From: Ciona intestinalis
Taxonomy: Eukaryota > Chordata > Ascidiacea > Phlebobranchia > Cionidae
NCBI RefSeq assembly: GCF_000224145.3
Contig: NC_020177.2
Span: 122,130 to 186,129 of the forward strand
Direction: 5' to 3'
DNA: 64,000 nucleotides
Shown: positions 22,701 through 32,134 of the stretch, one piece after another
How the letters are laid out: the number at the start of each line of letters is the position of its first letter
Position numbering within the stretch: the first letter of the stretch is position 1
The notes under the pieces: generated by a model
What the model saw: only the letters and a program-made list of their open reading frames with translations
What the model was told of the DNA's origin: nothing
Database searches by the model: none
Made by a program: the position numbers and the translations under genes

Positions 22701-25700
22701 GATAAAACAAAATTGCTTCCATGTCTCTCCCTTCACCCCCGATAGTGTCAGCCAATGCTTTGATTTCATTCGCCGTGGCTTGAAAATTCTGTTTTATTAA
22801 CACCCCCAGTTGGTCTTTAGTTCGAATCGCTTCTTCCGCCTCTCCAACCAACATACAACATCGGTAATGGTTGACCAGATCCTTGCATCTAATGACAGCT
22901 GGGTCGAGCTTTATACGTTTCCTGGATACGCCGTAAGCTTGGTCGTATTTTGCCTCTTGCAGTAGTTGACCAACATTATCTGTGCAAATATAACTTCGTC
23001 AACAGATTTTCCGCATGTAGCAACGAGTAGAAAACTAACTTCTTTGTCACATTTTAAACGTTGATAAACATACCACAAATCAATAATGAAGCACCAAACA
23101 AAACAAAAGATCACGTCTCTAATCAATGGACATCTTCATTGTTAATGAAGTTAATACGTTATACTAGGTTAAGGTCAATATTTTCGCTTCTCATTTATCA
23201 CCCAATTTAGTTGAAAACAAATAATATTTACGAAGCTATATAACCGTAGAACTGCGACTTTAAAATTATGTTGTTAATTGTTAAAAAAACAATCGGAAAA
23301 TATGGGATTAGGTGCTAACGGTATTTCATCATACCCCACAGACTATTTACATACAAAGACTACGTGTTAAAACACTGGGTTCGTCGTGAGGAACGCCATT
23401 AGGGTTAAGATTCGGAAGGTCGGTGGTAATATCTAGTTACATTTATTCTGCTGAATGAATTTAAAACATTTATCTTCGCATGCCCGAGCAACGACAATCG
23501 TTATAACACGGGTGTTCTGTTTCATACACCTCGTGCCCGCTTACGAGTTACCACGTATGTAACTTTATTGTTGATTGTTTTTCTGTATGGCTGATAATTT
23601 GGGCAACCCATTAGTGTGACCACTGGGTTGTAGCAATTGTGAAGGTGTCTTGCCCAAGGACACATACGCGCACAAAGCGGGCAGCGACGAGCCTTCAACC
23701 AAAATCCTCTGGGTAAAAGGCATAGCATTTATAAATAAATGAGATAAAACATGATAGTTTAAATAATTATGGTGACCAGTTAACGAAATCTAACCTGGAC
23801 TAAAAACATCTTGAAGTGTTGTTTTTTGTGACGTCTCTTCACCATGTGATCCTGCAAATCAGAATGCATTGATATTAAATATCAACATATTAATTTTTGT
23901 TGATTCATATTATTAGGTGTTTTATCAACGAACCTTGTGGGTTAGTTTGAATTATTTTCAATGGCGGCTTAGTGCGTATTTCTGTGTGCATCCCAGTTGA
24001 TCCGAAAACAGAGCGAAACACTCGAGAAACATATGATGTATCACGTTGTTTTTCAGCATTTTCCAAGTTGGTTCTGCATATGTTCACCTTTTCCGTTCTT
24101 TGAGCATTGCCGATTTTCTCAGCCTTTCCATAAGCTGCAATAGCTTTGCGGTAATACTGGCAAGCATCAATAGATCGGGAAGTCTGTTCATACGCGCCAC
24201 CGAGGTTTTCCAAACAATCTGCGTACACTGAATACTTTCCAGCGTTCTCCTTGAAAACCCTCTCAATAATAGCAATCGCTTCTTCCAATGTTTTTTCACC
24301 ACCATTGAAGTATCCAACCAAACCCTCGCTGATAGCGATCCAATTTAAACAATAAACTTCCTGCAAACACCGATCTTCCTCACTGACGTCATTAGATCGT
24401 CGAATCTTTTCTCGCATGTCACGCATCAGTGGAATCACGTGGGTTCGAACGATCGATTTCAATCCTTTGTCACGTGATAACATTGCCTTGATAGATTCTT
24501 TGATCCCACATGCGCAATTCGATATCCTGACCAAACATGCTTTCGATTGATTTCCATAAAACTCGGCAGCGATTTGATAAAACAAAATCGCTTCCATGTC
24601 TCTCCCTTCACCCCTGATAGTGTCAGCAAATGTTTCGATTTCATTCGGCGTGGTTTCGAATTTCTCTTTAAACAAATGTATCAGTTCTTCTTTGGTTCGA
24701 ATCGCTTCTTCCGCCTCTCCAACCAACATACAACATCGGTAATGGTTGACCAGATCCTTAGATACAATGACAGCTAGGTCGAGCTTTACACGTTTCCTGG
24801 ATACTCCATAAGCATGGTAGCACTTTCGTTGTTGCAATAGTTGACCAATGACGTCTATGAATATTTATGTTTTCTATGTAATTCACAATATATGCGTAAG
24901 ATAAATACAGATATGTTTTAGACTGCAACATTTGTGCCTTAAACGTTAGTTTTTGTAAAATAGAGTCGCTATAATAGTGTGATTAAATGGACGGTGTTTC
25001 TTTCTAGCAATTATTAAAATGCAAGCAGTGTGTCTGACCACTGGATTTTGTCAAACTTGTGCCAGTATAACACATCCTTTTTACCAAAACCAACCTGGTG
25101 CAAAAATATTTTTTATCATCGGTATTCGTGATGCCACTCCACCATGAGATCCTGAAAAAATATGTTAATTATGTTTGATTATGATTTATTATAACTATTA
25201 AATGTTTGATTATGATTTGGAATATTATGTCAACAAACCTTGTGGGTTAATTTGCATATCTTGTAGCGATGACGTAGCTTGTGACACACTCGGTTGCTCA
25301 ACCGTGCGAACCTCATGATCTTTGAAATACAAACATATGAATGATTAAATGAAACTTATTTATCCTCGCATGGGCGATTTCCTGTATGGCTGACATTTTA
25401 GACAACCCGTCGGAAAAAATAGTTATGGCAGTTGTCGTTAGGTCTCTTGCCTATGGACATGTACGCCCACAATGATAGATGCATTAAATGGTAAAGCGCA
25501 ATTCACTGCGCGTTACCAAAATAAGTTCTACATACTACATAAACATCACGTATGGGCTGGGGGAAGATGGGACACTTTTTCATTCTCTCCTCTCGTCCCA
25601 TTTGGTAGTAAACAAAGAATAAATACAGATAAGGATATTTGCAGAAATCTATAACCGTAGCCCCGCGAGTCGCGACTCATTTTTGTTTTCTTATATTATA

Positions 25701-27426
25701 TCCTTTTGTTTTAATGTTAACAACACCATTTTTGTTTTACTATATTATATCTTTGCGCCCCAAAGGAAGTAATCAAGCAGAGACCAAACCTGCATTGAAC
25801 CAGAACCGCGCCTATAAAAGAGCGTTGTAAATTGTTTAAACCCGATTAGGAAATATGGGATATCGGTGCTAACGGTATCCATCTTACCCCACAGTGCTAT
25901 ACAACAAACCTGCGCTTTCTATGTACGTTCCGGTTGGGCTGAAAATGAAATGTAAACTTTAATAATGGATCACGTGTGTCATTAAGTTACATAGGTTTGG
26001 GGTTTAAGGCTTAACGCTGCTACCATTGTGGGAAATAAGGTAAAAAGACGGAAATTTCTCTATCCAGGACACTAAACAAAAAACAATCACTTACCAAGTT
26101 CCATACGTGGTAACTTGTAAGCAGGCACGAGGTGCATGAAACAAAACACCTGTGTTATAACGACTGTCCCTGCCCCGCCACGCAAGGATAAATAAATGAC
26201 ATATACGTGGTAACTTGTAAGCGGGCACGAGGTGTATGAAACAGAACACCCGTGTTATAACGACTGCCGTTGCCCCGCCATGCGAGGATAAATTAGTTAC
26301 ATATACGTGGTAACTTGTAAGCGGGCACGATGTGCATGAAGCAAAACACCTGTGTTATAACGACTGTTGTTGCCCCACCATGCGTGGATAAATTAGTTAC
26401 ATATACGTGGTAACTCGTAAGCGGGCACGAAGTGCATGGAACAGAACACCTGTGTTATAACAACTGTCGTTGCCCCGCCATGCGTGGATAAATAAGTTAC
26501 ATATACGTGGTAACTTGTAAGCGGGCACGAGGTGTATGGAGCAGAACACCTGTGTTATAACGACTGTCGCTGCCCCGCCATGTGAGGATAAATAAATGAC
26601 ATATACGTGGTAACTTGTAAGCGGGCACGAGGTGTATGAAACAAAAACCCGTGTTATAACGACTGCCGTTGCCCCGCCATGCGAGGATAAATTAGTTACA
26701 TATACGTGGTAACTTGTAAGCGGGCACGATGTGCATGAACAAAACACCTGTGTTATAACGACTGTCGTTGCCCCGCCATGCGAGGATAAATTAGTGACAT
26801 ATACGTGGTAACTCGTAAGCGGGCACGAAGTATTTGGAACAAAACACCTGTGTTATAACAACTGTCGCTGTCCCGCCATGTGAGGATAAATAAATGACAT
26901 ATACGTGGTAACTCGTAAGCGGGCACGAAGTACTTGGAACAGAAAACCTGTGTTATAACAACTGTCGCTGCCCCGCCATGTGAGGATAAATAAATGACAT
27001 ATACGTGGTAACTCGTAAGCGGGCACGAAGTACTTGGAACAGAAAACCCGTGTTATAACAACTGTCGCTGTCCCGCCATGTGAGGATAAATAAATGACAT
27101 ATACGTGGTAACTCGTAAGCGGGCACGAAGTATTTGGAACAGAAAACCTGTGTTATAACAACTGTCGTTGCCCCGCCATGTGAGGATGAATAAGTTACAT
27201 ATACGTGGTAACTCGTAAGCGGGCACGAAGTGCATGGAACAAAACACCTGTATTATATCGACTGTCGTTGCACCGCCATGCGATATAAAGTCTTACTCAT
27301 TCGTTAAAACACGTTATTAATAATTAAGTTTAAAATAGTAGTTTCTTGTTATTATACAACTTACTTGTTGTCAATGCTTACTATATTATCGCTTGCATGG
27401 ATTTGGACTTGGATTTCACCCGACAT
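16029..27426 (-). CDS. Gene built from repeated TPR-like exon modules
   Basis: Proposed exons: 27426-27365, 25938-25910, 25319-25239, 25151-25095, 24854-23934, 23851-23795, 22979-22113, 22055-22002, 21308-20391, 20335-20276, (19982-19080, defective), 18061-17744, 17646-17566, 17508-17446, 16780-16029. From 25910 on, every junction is phase 1. Leaving out the defective exon, lengths sum to 4320 bp, an uninterrupted 1439-aa frame starting MSGEIQVQIHASDN. Each large exon encodes a ~300-residue helical module; the short ones are Gly/Ser-rich linkers. I do not recognise the family beyond TPR-like helices. It may instead be two adjacent genes, or the modules may be alternatives in splicing. The first two exons are the least certain. 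No signal peptide or membrane segment is seen. Confidence 0.65.
17028..17216. mobile_element. MITE, GTGGGGTAAGATGGGACA subfamily
   Basis: Left end AGTGGGGTAAGATGGGACAT, right end TATCCCATCTTACCCCACAG, interior ACAAAGATATTCACAGAATA and AATTGTTCAAACCAGGATCA. It differs from the other subfamily in having TAAG/CTTA in the ends and GTGCTAACAGT near the right end. It lies between the terminal TPR module and the preceding linker exon. Confidence 0.8.
17446..17508 (-). CDS. Linker exon, type B (63 bp)
   Basis: Acceptor TTTTTCAG, coding GSQSGVTSRRPTLVDILLIV plus one residue, donor GTGCGT, phase 1 to 1. It matches the other type B linkers that start GS(H/Q/R) and end with a hydrophobic turn. Confidence 0.6.
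17566..17646 (-). CDS. Linker exon, type A (81 bp)
   Basis: Acceptor AATATAG, coding DLLALMVEEPSVSQATSSLQ then EIQINPQ, donor GTTTGT, phase 1 to 1. It is the same length and nearly the same sequence as 25239-25319, and as the 3' end of the module exon 22113-22979, so type A linkers look like detached ends of module exons. Confidence 0.65.
17744..18061 (-). CDS. TPR-like module, truncated exon
   Basis: First third of a module only: DSFERLLKERKYNEAYGVSK through GEFYENQSKA. The frame would stop four codons later, but a donor-like GTTTGA lies in phase 1 exactly at the break, which would splice in frame to the type A linker at 17646. So either a shortened working exon or the remnant of a deleted module. 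Divergence from the other copies is higher here (ITPNEIKTFYDTIKSEGKD). Confidence 0.55.
19080..19982 (-). pseudogene. TPR-like module with a 4-bp deletion
   Basis: Begins DSFERLLQERKYNEAYGVSK in phase 1 and stays in frame through ACLYNLGE. There, compared with the module at 20391-21308, four bases are missing between CTCGGT and CACTTCCC, and the raw frame then stops at 19192. In the restored frame the homology goes on (YYRKAIAAYGKAEDFND, EKQRDTS) to a TAG that overlaps a donor-like GTAGGT at 19079. As written the exon cannot be translated through. Sequencing error is possible. Confidence 0.75.
20276..20335 (-). CDS. Linker exon, type B (60 bp)
   Basis: Acceptor ATCGCAG, coding GSRGGKETSQKPTPIDVLVP, donor GTTAGA, phase 1 to 1. 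Closest to the linker at 23795-23851 (shared ETSQK). Confidence 0.65.
20391..21308 (-). CDS. TPR-like module, full exon
   Basis: 918 bp, phase 1 to 1. Acceptor TTTTTTTAG, start GYAGRSLQKRNYYNAYIISR, then NSYRCCMLVGETEEAI, FYQIAAEFYRNQTKA, EIIRRSDDVSEEERCLQEV, NNLGYTYGCTSRPIDACLYY, and an end (SYVSRVFRSVFGSTGMHTEI, donor GTATGT) shared almost base for base with the module at 23934-24854. Its N-terminal part is more diverged (one residue short at KRIYDPVV). Confidence 0.8.
22002..22055 (-). CDS. Linker exon, type B (54 bp)
   Basis: Acceptor TTTCCAG, coding GSQSGVKSIPKFKDIFGA, donor GTAGGA, phase 1 to 1. Most like the linker at 17446-17508. Confidence 0.65.
22113..22979 (-). CDS. TPR-like module, full exon with fused type A tail
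   Basis: 867 bp, phase 1 to 1. Acceptor GCACAG, start DNVGQLLQEAKYDQAYGVSR, continuous in frame through HYRCCMLVGEAEEAIRTKDQ, GGEGRDMEAILFYQIAAEFY, EMIRRSDDVSKEERYLEEV, YNLGHTYMNTSRLNDACQCF, and ending LSVSQATSSLQDNQVSPQ with donor GTTTGT. The tail equals the free-standing type A linker exon. Confidence 0.8.
23440..23730 (-). mobile_element. SINE, complete, minus orientation
   Basis: Contains the tail (CGAGCAACGACAATCGTTAT, TTTCATACACCTCGTGCCCG), the middle (CTGTATGGCTGATAATTTGG, GTCTTGCCCAAGGACACATA) and the head (GCCTTCAACCAAAATCCTCT) in reverse order. It lies in the intron between a module and its linker. Confidence 0.75.
23795..23851 (-). CDS. Linker exon, type B (57 bp)
   Basis: Acceptor TTTGCAG, coding GSHGEETSQKTTLQDVFSP, donor GTTAGA, phase 1 to 1. 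Confidence 0.65.
23934..24854 (-). CDS. TPR-like module, full exon
   Basis: 921 bp, phase 1 to 1. Acceptor TTCATAG, start DVIGQLLQQRKCYHAYGVSR, then HYRCCMLVGEAEEAIRTKEE, FADTIRGEGRDMEAILFYQI, KIRRSNDVSEEDRCLQEVYC, GGAYEQTSRSIDACQYYRKA and the SYVSRVFRSVFGSTG end; donor GTTCGT after QTNPQ. The most complete copy. The TPR-like hairpin is clearest around residues 225-260 of the module. Confidence 0.82.
25095..25151 (-). CDS. Linker exon, type B (57 bp)
   Basis: Acceptor TTTCAG, coding GSHGGVASRIPMIKNIFAP, donor GTTGGT, phase 1 to 1. Confidence 0.6.
25239..25319 (-). CDS. Linker exon, type A (81 bp)
   Basis: Acceptor TTTCAAAG, coding DHEVRTVEQPSVSQATSSLQ then DMQINPQ, donor GTTTGT, phase 1 to 1. 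Same length as 17566-17646. Confidence 0.65.
25548..25902. mobile_element. MITE with ~150-bp internal insertion
   Basis: Left end GGGCTGGGGGAAGATGGGAC and right end GTATCCATCTTACCCCACAG belong to the MITE family, but the copy is about 350 bp because a T-rich segment (TATTATATCCTTTTGTTTTA and a near-repeat TATTATATCTTTGCGCC) interrupts it near 25660-25800. Confidence 0.65.
25910..25938 (-). CDS. Possible 29-bp microexon
   Basis: TTTTCAG acceptor, GTTTGT donor, coding NPTGTYIESA. It converts the phase 2 end of the start exon into the phase 1 needed by the array, which is the main reason to accept it. Confidence 0.4.
26098..27290. repeat. 100-bp minisatellite, 12 copies, from SINE tail
   Basis: ATATACGTGGTAACT recurs at 26201, 26301, 26401, 26501, 26601, 26700, 26799, 26899, 26999, 27099 and 27199, a period of 100 bp. 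Each unit is the 3' part of the SINE (GTAAGCGGGCACGA, GTTATAACGACTGTCGTTGC, GAGGATAAATAAG). The first unit follows a degraded SINE body near 26010-26100. The copies from 26799 on share GCACGAAGTA(C/T)TTGGAAC, so they spread as a group. It sits in intron 2 of the TPR-array gene. Open frames across it are artefacts. Confidence 0.92.
27365..27426 (-). CDS. Candidate start exon of the TPR-array gene
   Basis: ATG at 27426, coding MSGEIQVQIHASDNIVSIDN plus two bases, then a consensus donor GTAAGT. No other ATG-bearing exon that joins the array was found. Reading it as the start is inference. Confidence 0.45.
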
Positions 27427-29590
27427 TCTTACAACAAGTTAGAACAAATACAAAGCAACTACACAAACCTCTCGTAGACTGAAAAATACAACGCCTCGGG
27501 CGCCTCCATCTAAACATCTGGTTAAACTTCTTATGTTGTTTGAGTTTTTCAGCCACGCTGTTTAACCGTTCCTCCTGTACCTTTTACCCATAGCGTGTTT
27601 TTACATCTGTTACTGCTGATTTCTTTCTAGTTTTTTAATTAATATCATCTTCGCTATATCGTTTTCGCAGAGATAAATTTAAACTTATGTATTATGTACG
27701 TAGTAAATAAAACAAATGCCTTCGAGCTATTGTGACGCCTATGCATTCCTCTTATACTGGATACTGGCGAAATAGAAAATCATGAAAACCATATATGCTT
27801 ACAACGGATTTTGTTTGATACAAACTTTTTTATCTCTTCGAATAAAGTAGCGAAAAATAAATAAAGTAAAACAACGAAGAGAATGGAATTAGCAGCAAAA
27901 CGACATAACCATGGCTAAACGTGTACATGCCTAATTTTACTGCTAAACTTATTTGAACAATTCCAAACAAACCAATACACGTAGGTTATTACGTCATAAT
28001 ACATTGTCACGTTTGTGGCTACACTTCCGGAACGTCACCAAGACACATTTCTATGTTTTCTATAAGATGTTTGTGGGAGTGTTTTGGTTGTGACGTCATT
28101 CTTAGTGACGTCATTTATTTTCAATACTTCACGTGGGAAAGTAATTATAACCGCGAAGGTTCTATGGCTATTATTTTTCTTTTATGGTTGCCGCATTAGC
28201 CAACGCATGTCTTTTTTAATTTGTTTATTAATGGATGGTTTTCTGTATAACAAGTAAGAACGATTAAATAACGCAACGTTAAAGGAACAACAAAGTACTT
28301 ACAAACTGTTTGCGGCCATTAATGTGATACCATCATTAAAATTACAATAACTTATACATCTGCTCAAAGTCAATGCAACTACAACTAAAGGACGTATAAG
28401 AAAGCAAGGAAGTAAGCCAAACCCGCGAGTGATGCGGGCGGCGCTGATTGATTAGGGCACATAAACTAAACTTACACTCACGAACACAAATACACGCTTC
28501 ATTGAACTTACATACGATTAACGGTAAAGCAAATGCGGGTAACAAAGTAGGTTCGAACTTAAAGTTACCTAAACATATTCACGTATATCTTGCGATAACA
28601 GTAATAAATTCTCATTCTTTCTCTGGGCAGTCCAGTATTACGCAAACTGTAGAATGCATTTGAAAGTAAAACAATGAAGTAAAATACATATTTAAATTTA
28701 TATTATTAAATTAAAGTGGAACAAGCTACAAATAGTAAAAAAATATTTTACATTCCTGTGTTTAAGGTGAACATAGTGTTGTCGTGGTAACAGTGTTTCC
28801 AGTTGCAGTTGTTGAAGAATTTTTCGGGAACGGGAAGGAAAAAATTCTGAGAAGTAAAAATATTGGTAAACACTTTAATATAAATTCCTCGTTGATTAGC
28901 CTTCCCCGCTTTCGGTTGATTGGCTCGCAGTCCTCGCTTACCAAACACTCGCCTTCCAATGCGTGGCAGTTACAGTACGTGGATGGTTGGTTGGTTCTGC
29001 AACTAATGTGGATTGTATTTCAAGATTTTAAGTTGAGTTTTGTTGTTTAATGCTAGAACTTTACATTAGGTTACTATTAAACTAAACATTATTTATACAG
29101 TAAGATTATCACTATTAATGCTAACCATTTAACTATTGGTAACTGTTTAAATATTGTAAAAGTTATTGTGCCTTGTGTTTAACGGTATTTTATTTTTTAA
29201 CATTACTTTATTCTTGATGTATTCGGAAATCGCGCGACGGTTCTATTACGTCATACAAGACACTCGCGGCTTGTCATCGGTTACGCGATCGCTTCGTTAG
29301 GACACACAATCGCTTCGTTGAGCTTGTTACGTTACAATAAGTTGAATCGCGTCCAATTCTCTCGAGATAATGACGTCATAGTTTTCTCATCGCTCGACCA
29401 CACGTGTTGTGACGTCACAATGCGGTTCGTTCCACGCGTGCGTTTCGCGATATTTTTTCATGGGGCCCCATGCGCGTTTTGCGTCGACGCAAGGCACATT
29501 ACTTGTATATTCTAATAAAATTTGCGCTATAAGCGCGAAGCAAGAAAATCAAAGAATTGGTAAAGTATAAATCACAATCGGCATTATTAC
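27427..29590. other. Gene-poor region upstream of the TPR-array gene
   Basis: Holds two TGACGTCA palindromes 15 bp apart (28091, 28106), two more at 29371 and 29410, and a locally GC-richer patch at about 29220-29480. A minus-strand frame at 28762-28959 with a donor-like GTTTGGTAAGC was considered but not accepted. No gene recognised. Confidence 0.45.
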
Positions 29591-29611
29591 GTACATAAGC
29601 TCTTTTCTAGA

Positions 29612-30290
29612 AACATCGATGTTGTGACGTCACGTAGTGGTGATGACGCAACAGAAGAACCCACTTCGTAAGTTCATTGTTTCGTCACAATATTACTTTG
29701 TTGCAAGTTTAACAGAAGTTTTAAACTTGTTTATTTTTAGAACATAGTGGTGACGTCACAGCGGACCAAGCGGACCATAACGTAAAGCAAGAATGAAGGT
29801 AGTTATGACGTAATAATATACACGGAAACAAACGATTATATTGTTGCAGAAAAGTCAGCGAATAAAGCTGCTGAAGAAAAGCGCAAGGTATTGTATTTGT
29901 TTATATTTAGTATAATAAACGATAACTTTGGAATAAATTTAAACGTGGAATAGACTTGAGTAAAGTTATTGAAGTTGCTGTCTGTGACGTAACTGTTACG
30001 TATACCTGTGACGTAACTGTTACGTATACCTGTGACGTAACTGTTACGTATACCTGTGACGTAACTGTTACGTATACCTGTGACGTAACTGTTACGTATA
30101 CCTGTGACGTAACTGTTACGCATACCTGTGACGTAACTGTTACGTATACCTGTGACGTAACTGTTACGTATACCTGTGACGTAACTGTTACGTATACGTA
30201 CATCTGTGACATAACTATCTATCTTTGCAGACGAAGAACAAAGACGAAGACGCCATTAAAAGGATACACGGTTTGAGGTTTGAGTATTAT
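29612..30290 (+). CDS. Possible small exons of an unrecognised gene
   Basis: Several short stretches are bounded by good splice sites: CTAG at 29610 to GTAAGT after CCCACTTC (frame NIDVVTSRSGDDATEEPT); GTTGCAG near 29845 to GCAAG|GTATTG (frame EKSANKAAEEKRK); and TTTGCAG near 30230 (frame TKNKDEDAIKRIHGLR or, in another phase, RRRTKTKTPLKGYTV and stop). The phases do not all agree, so I could not build one transcript. Lys/Glu-rich content suggests real coding. The 24-bp array lies in the last intron. Confidence 0.25.
29983..30198. repeat. 24-bp tandem repeat, nine copies
   Basis: Unit beginning TGTGACGTAACTGTTACGTA, period exactly 24 bp, starts 29983 to 30175. Each unit is close to self-complementary (GTAACTGTTAC core) and has a TGACGT half-site. 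Period divisible by three, so every frame on both strands reads through, which explains the long spurious open frames. Confidence 0.95.
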
Positions 30291-30569
30291 AAGTATGAGT
30301 TGTGTGTTGTATGTGTGTCTTGTCTGCGCTGCTGTATTCTTATTCTGCTGGACCTAATGTTGCCAGCTATTTTTAGTCAGTCACTACTATAGTGCATTTT
30401 GCATGTCTATGAAATATATGCAATGAAACTATGGCGAACATCTTGCTGGATCAGATTTTGTTGTTGTACACTCTATTGGGTACTTCGTCTACAAAGGTCG
30501 AACCCTTCAGCGATTCTGTATTGTCCTGATCGCTTGGTGAGAACGCTATGTTGGTACACAAATACTCGN

Positions 30570-30950
30570 NNNNNNNNNNNNNNNNNNNNNNNNNNNNNNN
30601 NNNNNNNNNNNNNNNNNNNNNNNNNNNNNNNNNNNNNNNNNNNNNNNNNNNNNNNNNNNNNNNNNNNNNNNNNNNNNNNNNNNNNNNNNNNNNNNNNNNN
30701 NNNNNNNNNNNNNNNNNNNNNNNNNNNNNNNNNNNNNNNNNNNNNNNNNNNNNNNNNNNNNNNNNNNNNNNNNNNNNNNNNNNNNNNNNNNNNNNNNNNN
30801 NNNNNNNNNNNNNNNNNNNNNNNNNNNNNNNNNNNNNNNNNNNNNNNNNNNNNNNNNNNNNNNNNNNNNNNNNNNNNNNNNNNNNNNNNNNNNNNNNNNN
30901 NNNNNNNNNNNNNNNNNNNNNNNNNNNNNNNNNNNNNNNNNNNNNNNNNN
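30570..30950. other. Assembly gap
   Basis: Run of N. Open frames crossing it are meaningless. Confidence 0.99.
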
Positions 30951-31660
30951 TGGGACATGCGGAGCTGTTGTTGGCTTCGACTCCTTGCGGTCGGACATTC
31001 GATATGGTGTACACTGCAGATGATTATCCTTCAGGATTTGAACCATATTTTATTTGTAGATGTTTCAATGATTATGTCCGCGTTAATTACTTTTTGACCG
31101 CGTCCCCTTTTTGTATGATTGAGCTGTTGTGTTTGTTGCATGTTTGGCACATGTATGTCGCTGCACTCGTTGTACTATTTTTGTCTTTTTGTTGGTGTGT
31201 TCCTACTATTTTTGTCTGACGGTTAGTTTAACCTTGCTTGGGTAAGGTCTATCCAGCAAAGGGTTTCTCACCATAGTAGAAACCCACTACCATTGGCTGG
31301 GGGCTTGTCGTGCCGTAGTGGCTTTCCACCAACGCCAGCCACATAAACTATGAAGGTATTTTAATACTGTTTCTATTTCGCAGAAAGCAGATCAATCTAA
31401 TGTTTATTATCATACATTTCATTGCGTGGAACTTCGTGTCAAATTTCAATGTATATGAATCCATAATAAAATTGAATCACAGCAGTGTATATATTTATTG
31501 TGTTAACCTTAGCGAAGCATCACATTTCACAAAGGCAAACAAGTCTTCAAAACGTTTCCGCACGTGGGCAGTAGATATTCACCAAGTTGCAGCTTTCAGA
31601 AATTCTTAATTTACTAAAACAAGATTTTTTTTGTTAACAAAGTTTTTAACCCATCACTAC
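30951..31660. other. Unassigned sequence right of the gap
   Basis: Less AT-rich than its surroundings. A G/C-richer segment at 31220-31350 (GGGTTTCTCACCATAGTAGA, GGCTGGGGGCTTGTCGTGCC, TTTCCACCAACGCCAGCC) looks like a structured or repeat-derived sequence, with CCCACTACC and GTAGTGGCTTTCC partly complementary. Minus-strand codons left of the gap (EYLCTNIAFSPSDQDNTESL) and the segment to its right may belong to one retroelement or gene whose middle is missing. Not identified. Confidence 0.3.
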
Positions 31661-31664
31661 TAAC

Positions 31665-31788
31665 AATGACGTCACAGCATAGAAATAGTAAAAATGCATA
31701 TATTTCAACGTTTAGGTTTCTCGTTTAATGACGTCACAGCATAGAAATAGTAAAAATGCATATATTTCAACGTTTAGGTTTCTCGTTT
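31665..31788. repeat. 62-bp perfect direct repeat, two copies
   Basis: AATGACGTCACAGCATAGAA starts at 31665 and again at 31727; the whole 62-bp unit is repeated without visible change. Each copy carries one TGACGTCA palindrome. A SINE fragment follows to about 31935. Confidence 0.9.
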
Positions 31789-32134
31789 AATAAACCAGAG
31801 GATACGGATTCGAGACTATTCGCTGCCACGATTGTGGGCGTATTTTCTATTAGTCAAGGCACTTGACGCTGTCATGAGGTGTATGAAACGAAACACTGGT
31901 GTTAACCACTGTTGTTGCCGACAAGTGAGAATAAATCGAAAATAACGAAATTCGTTTAATATTGGCTGCCAAAAGATAACTCTTCATTGTTGCATTGCGC
32001 CCATAGCAGGCTTATGGTTTATGGTGTATTACGGTCATCAGTGTAGACATAACATAGACATTGGGAATAAACCTTGTTTACTACTAACGTTCTAAATGAC
32101 TCATTTATCGGCGGGCAAGTGACGCCATAGCACT

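Noticed and set aside
26397-27247. Open frames in the 100-bp minisatellite
   Set aside because: They translate SINE tail units only; no start context, no homology.
26098-27290. CRISPR-like array
   Set aside because: Adjacent units are nearly identical throughout with no variable spacers, and the DNA is animal nuclear.
28762-28959. Minus-strand frame MEGECLVSEDCEPINRKRGR
   Set aside because: Starts with a GTAAGC that looks like a donor, no partner exon and no homology recognised.
29836-30276. Long open frames on both strands over the 24-bp array
   Set aside because: The repeat period is a multiple of three and contains no stop, so every frame is open; the protein is a simple eight-residue repeat.
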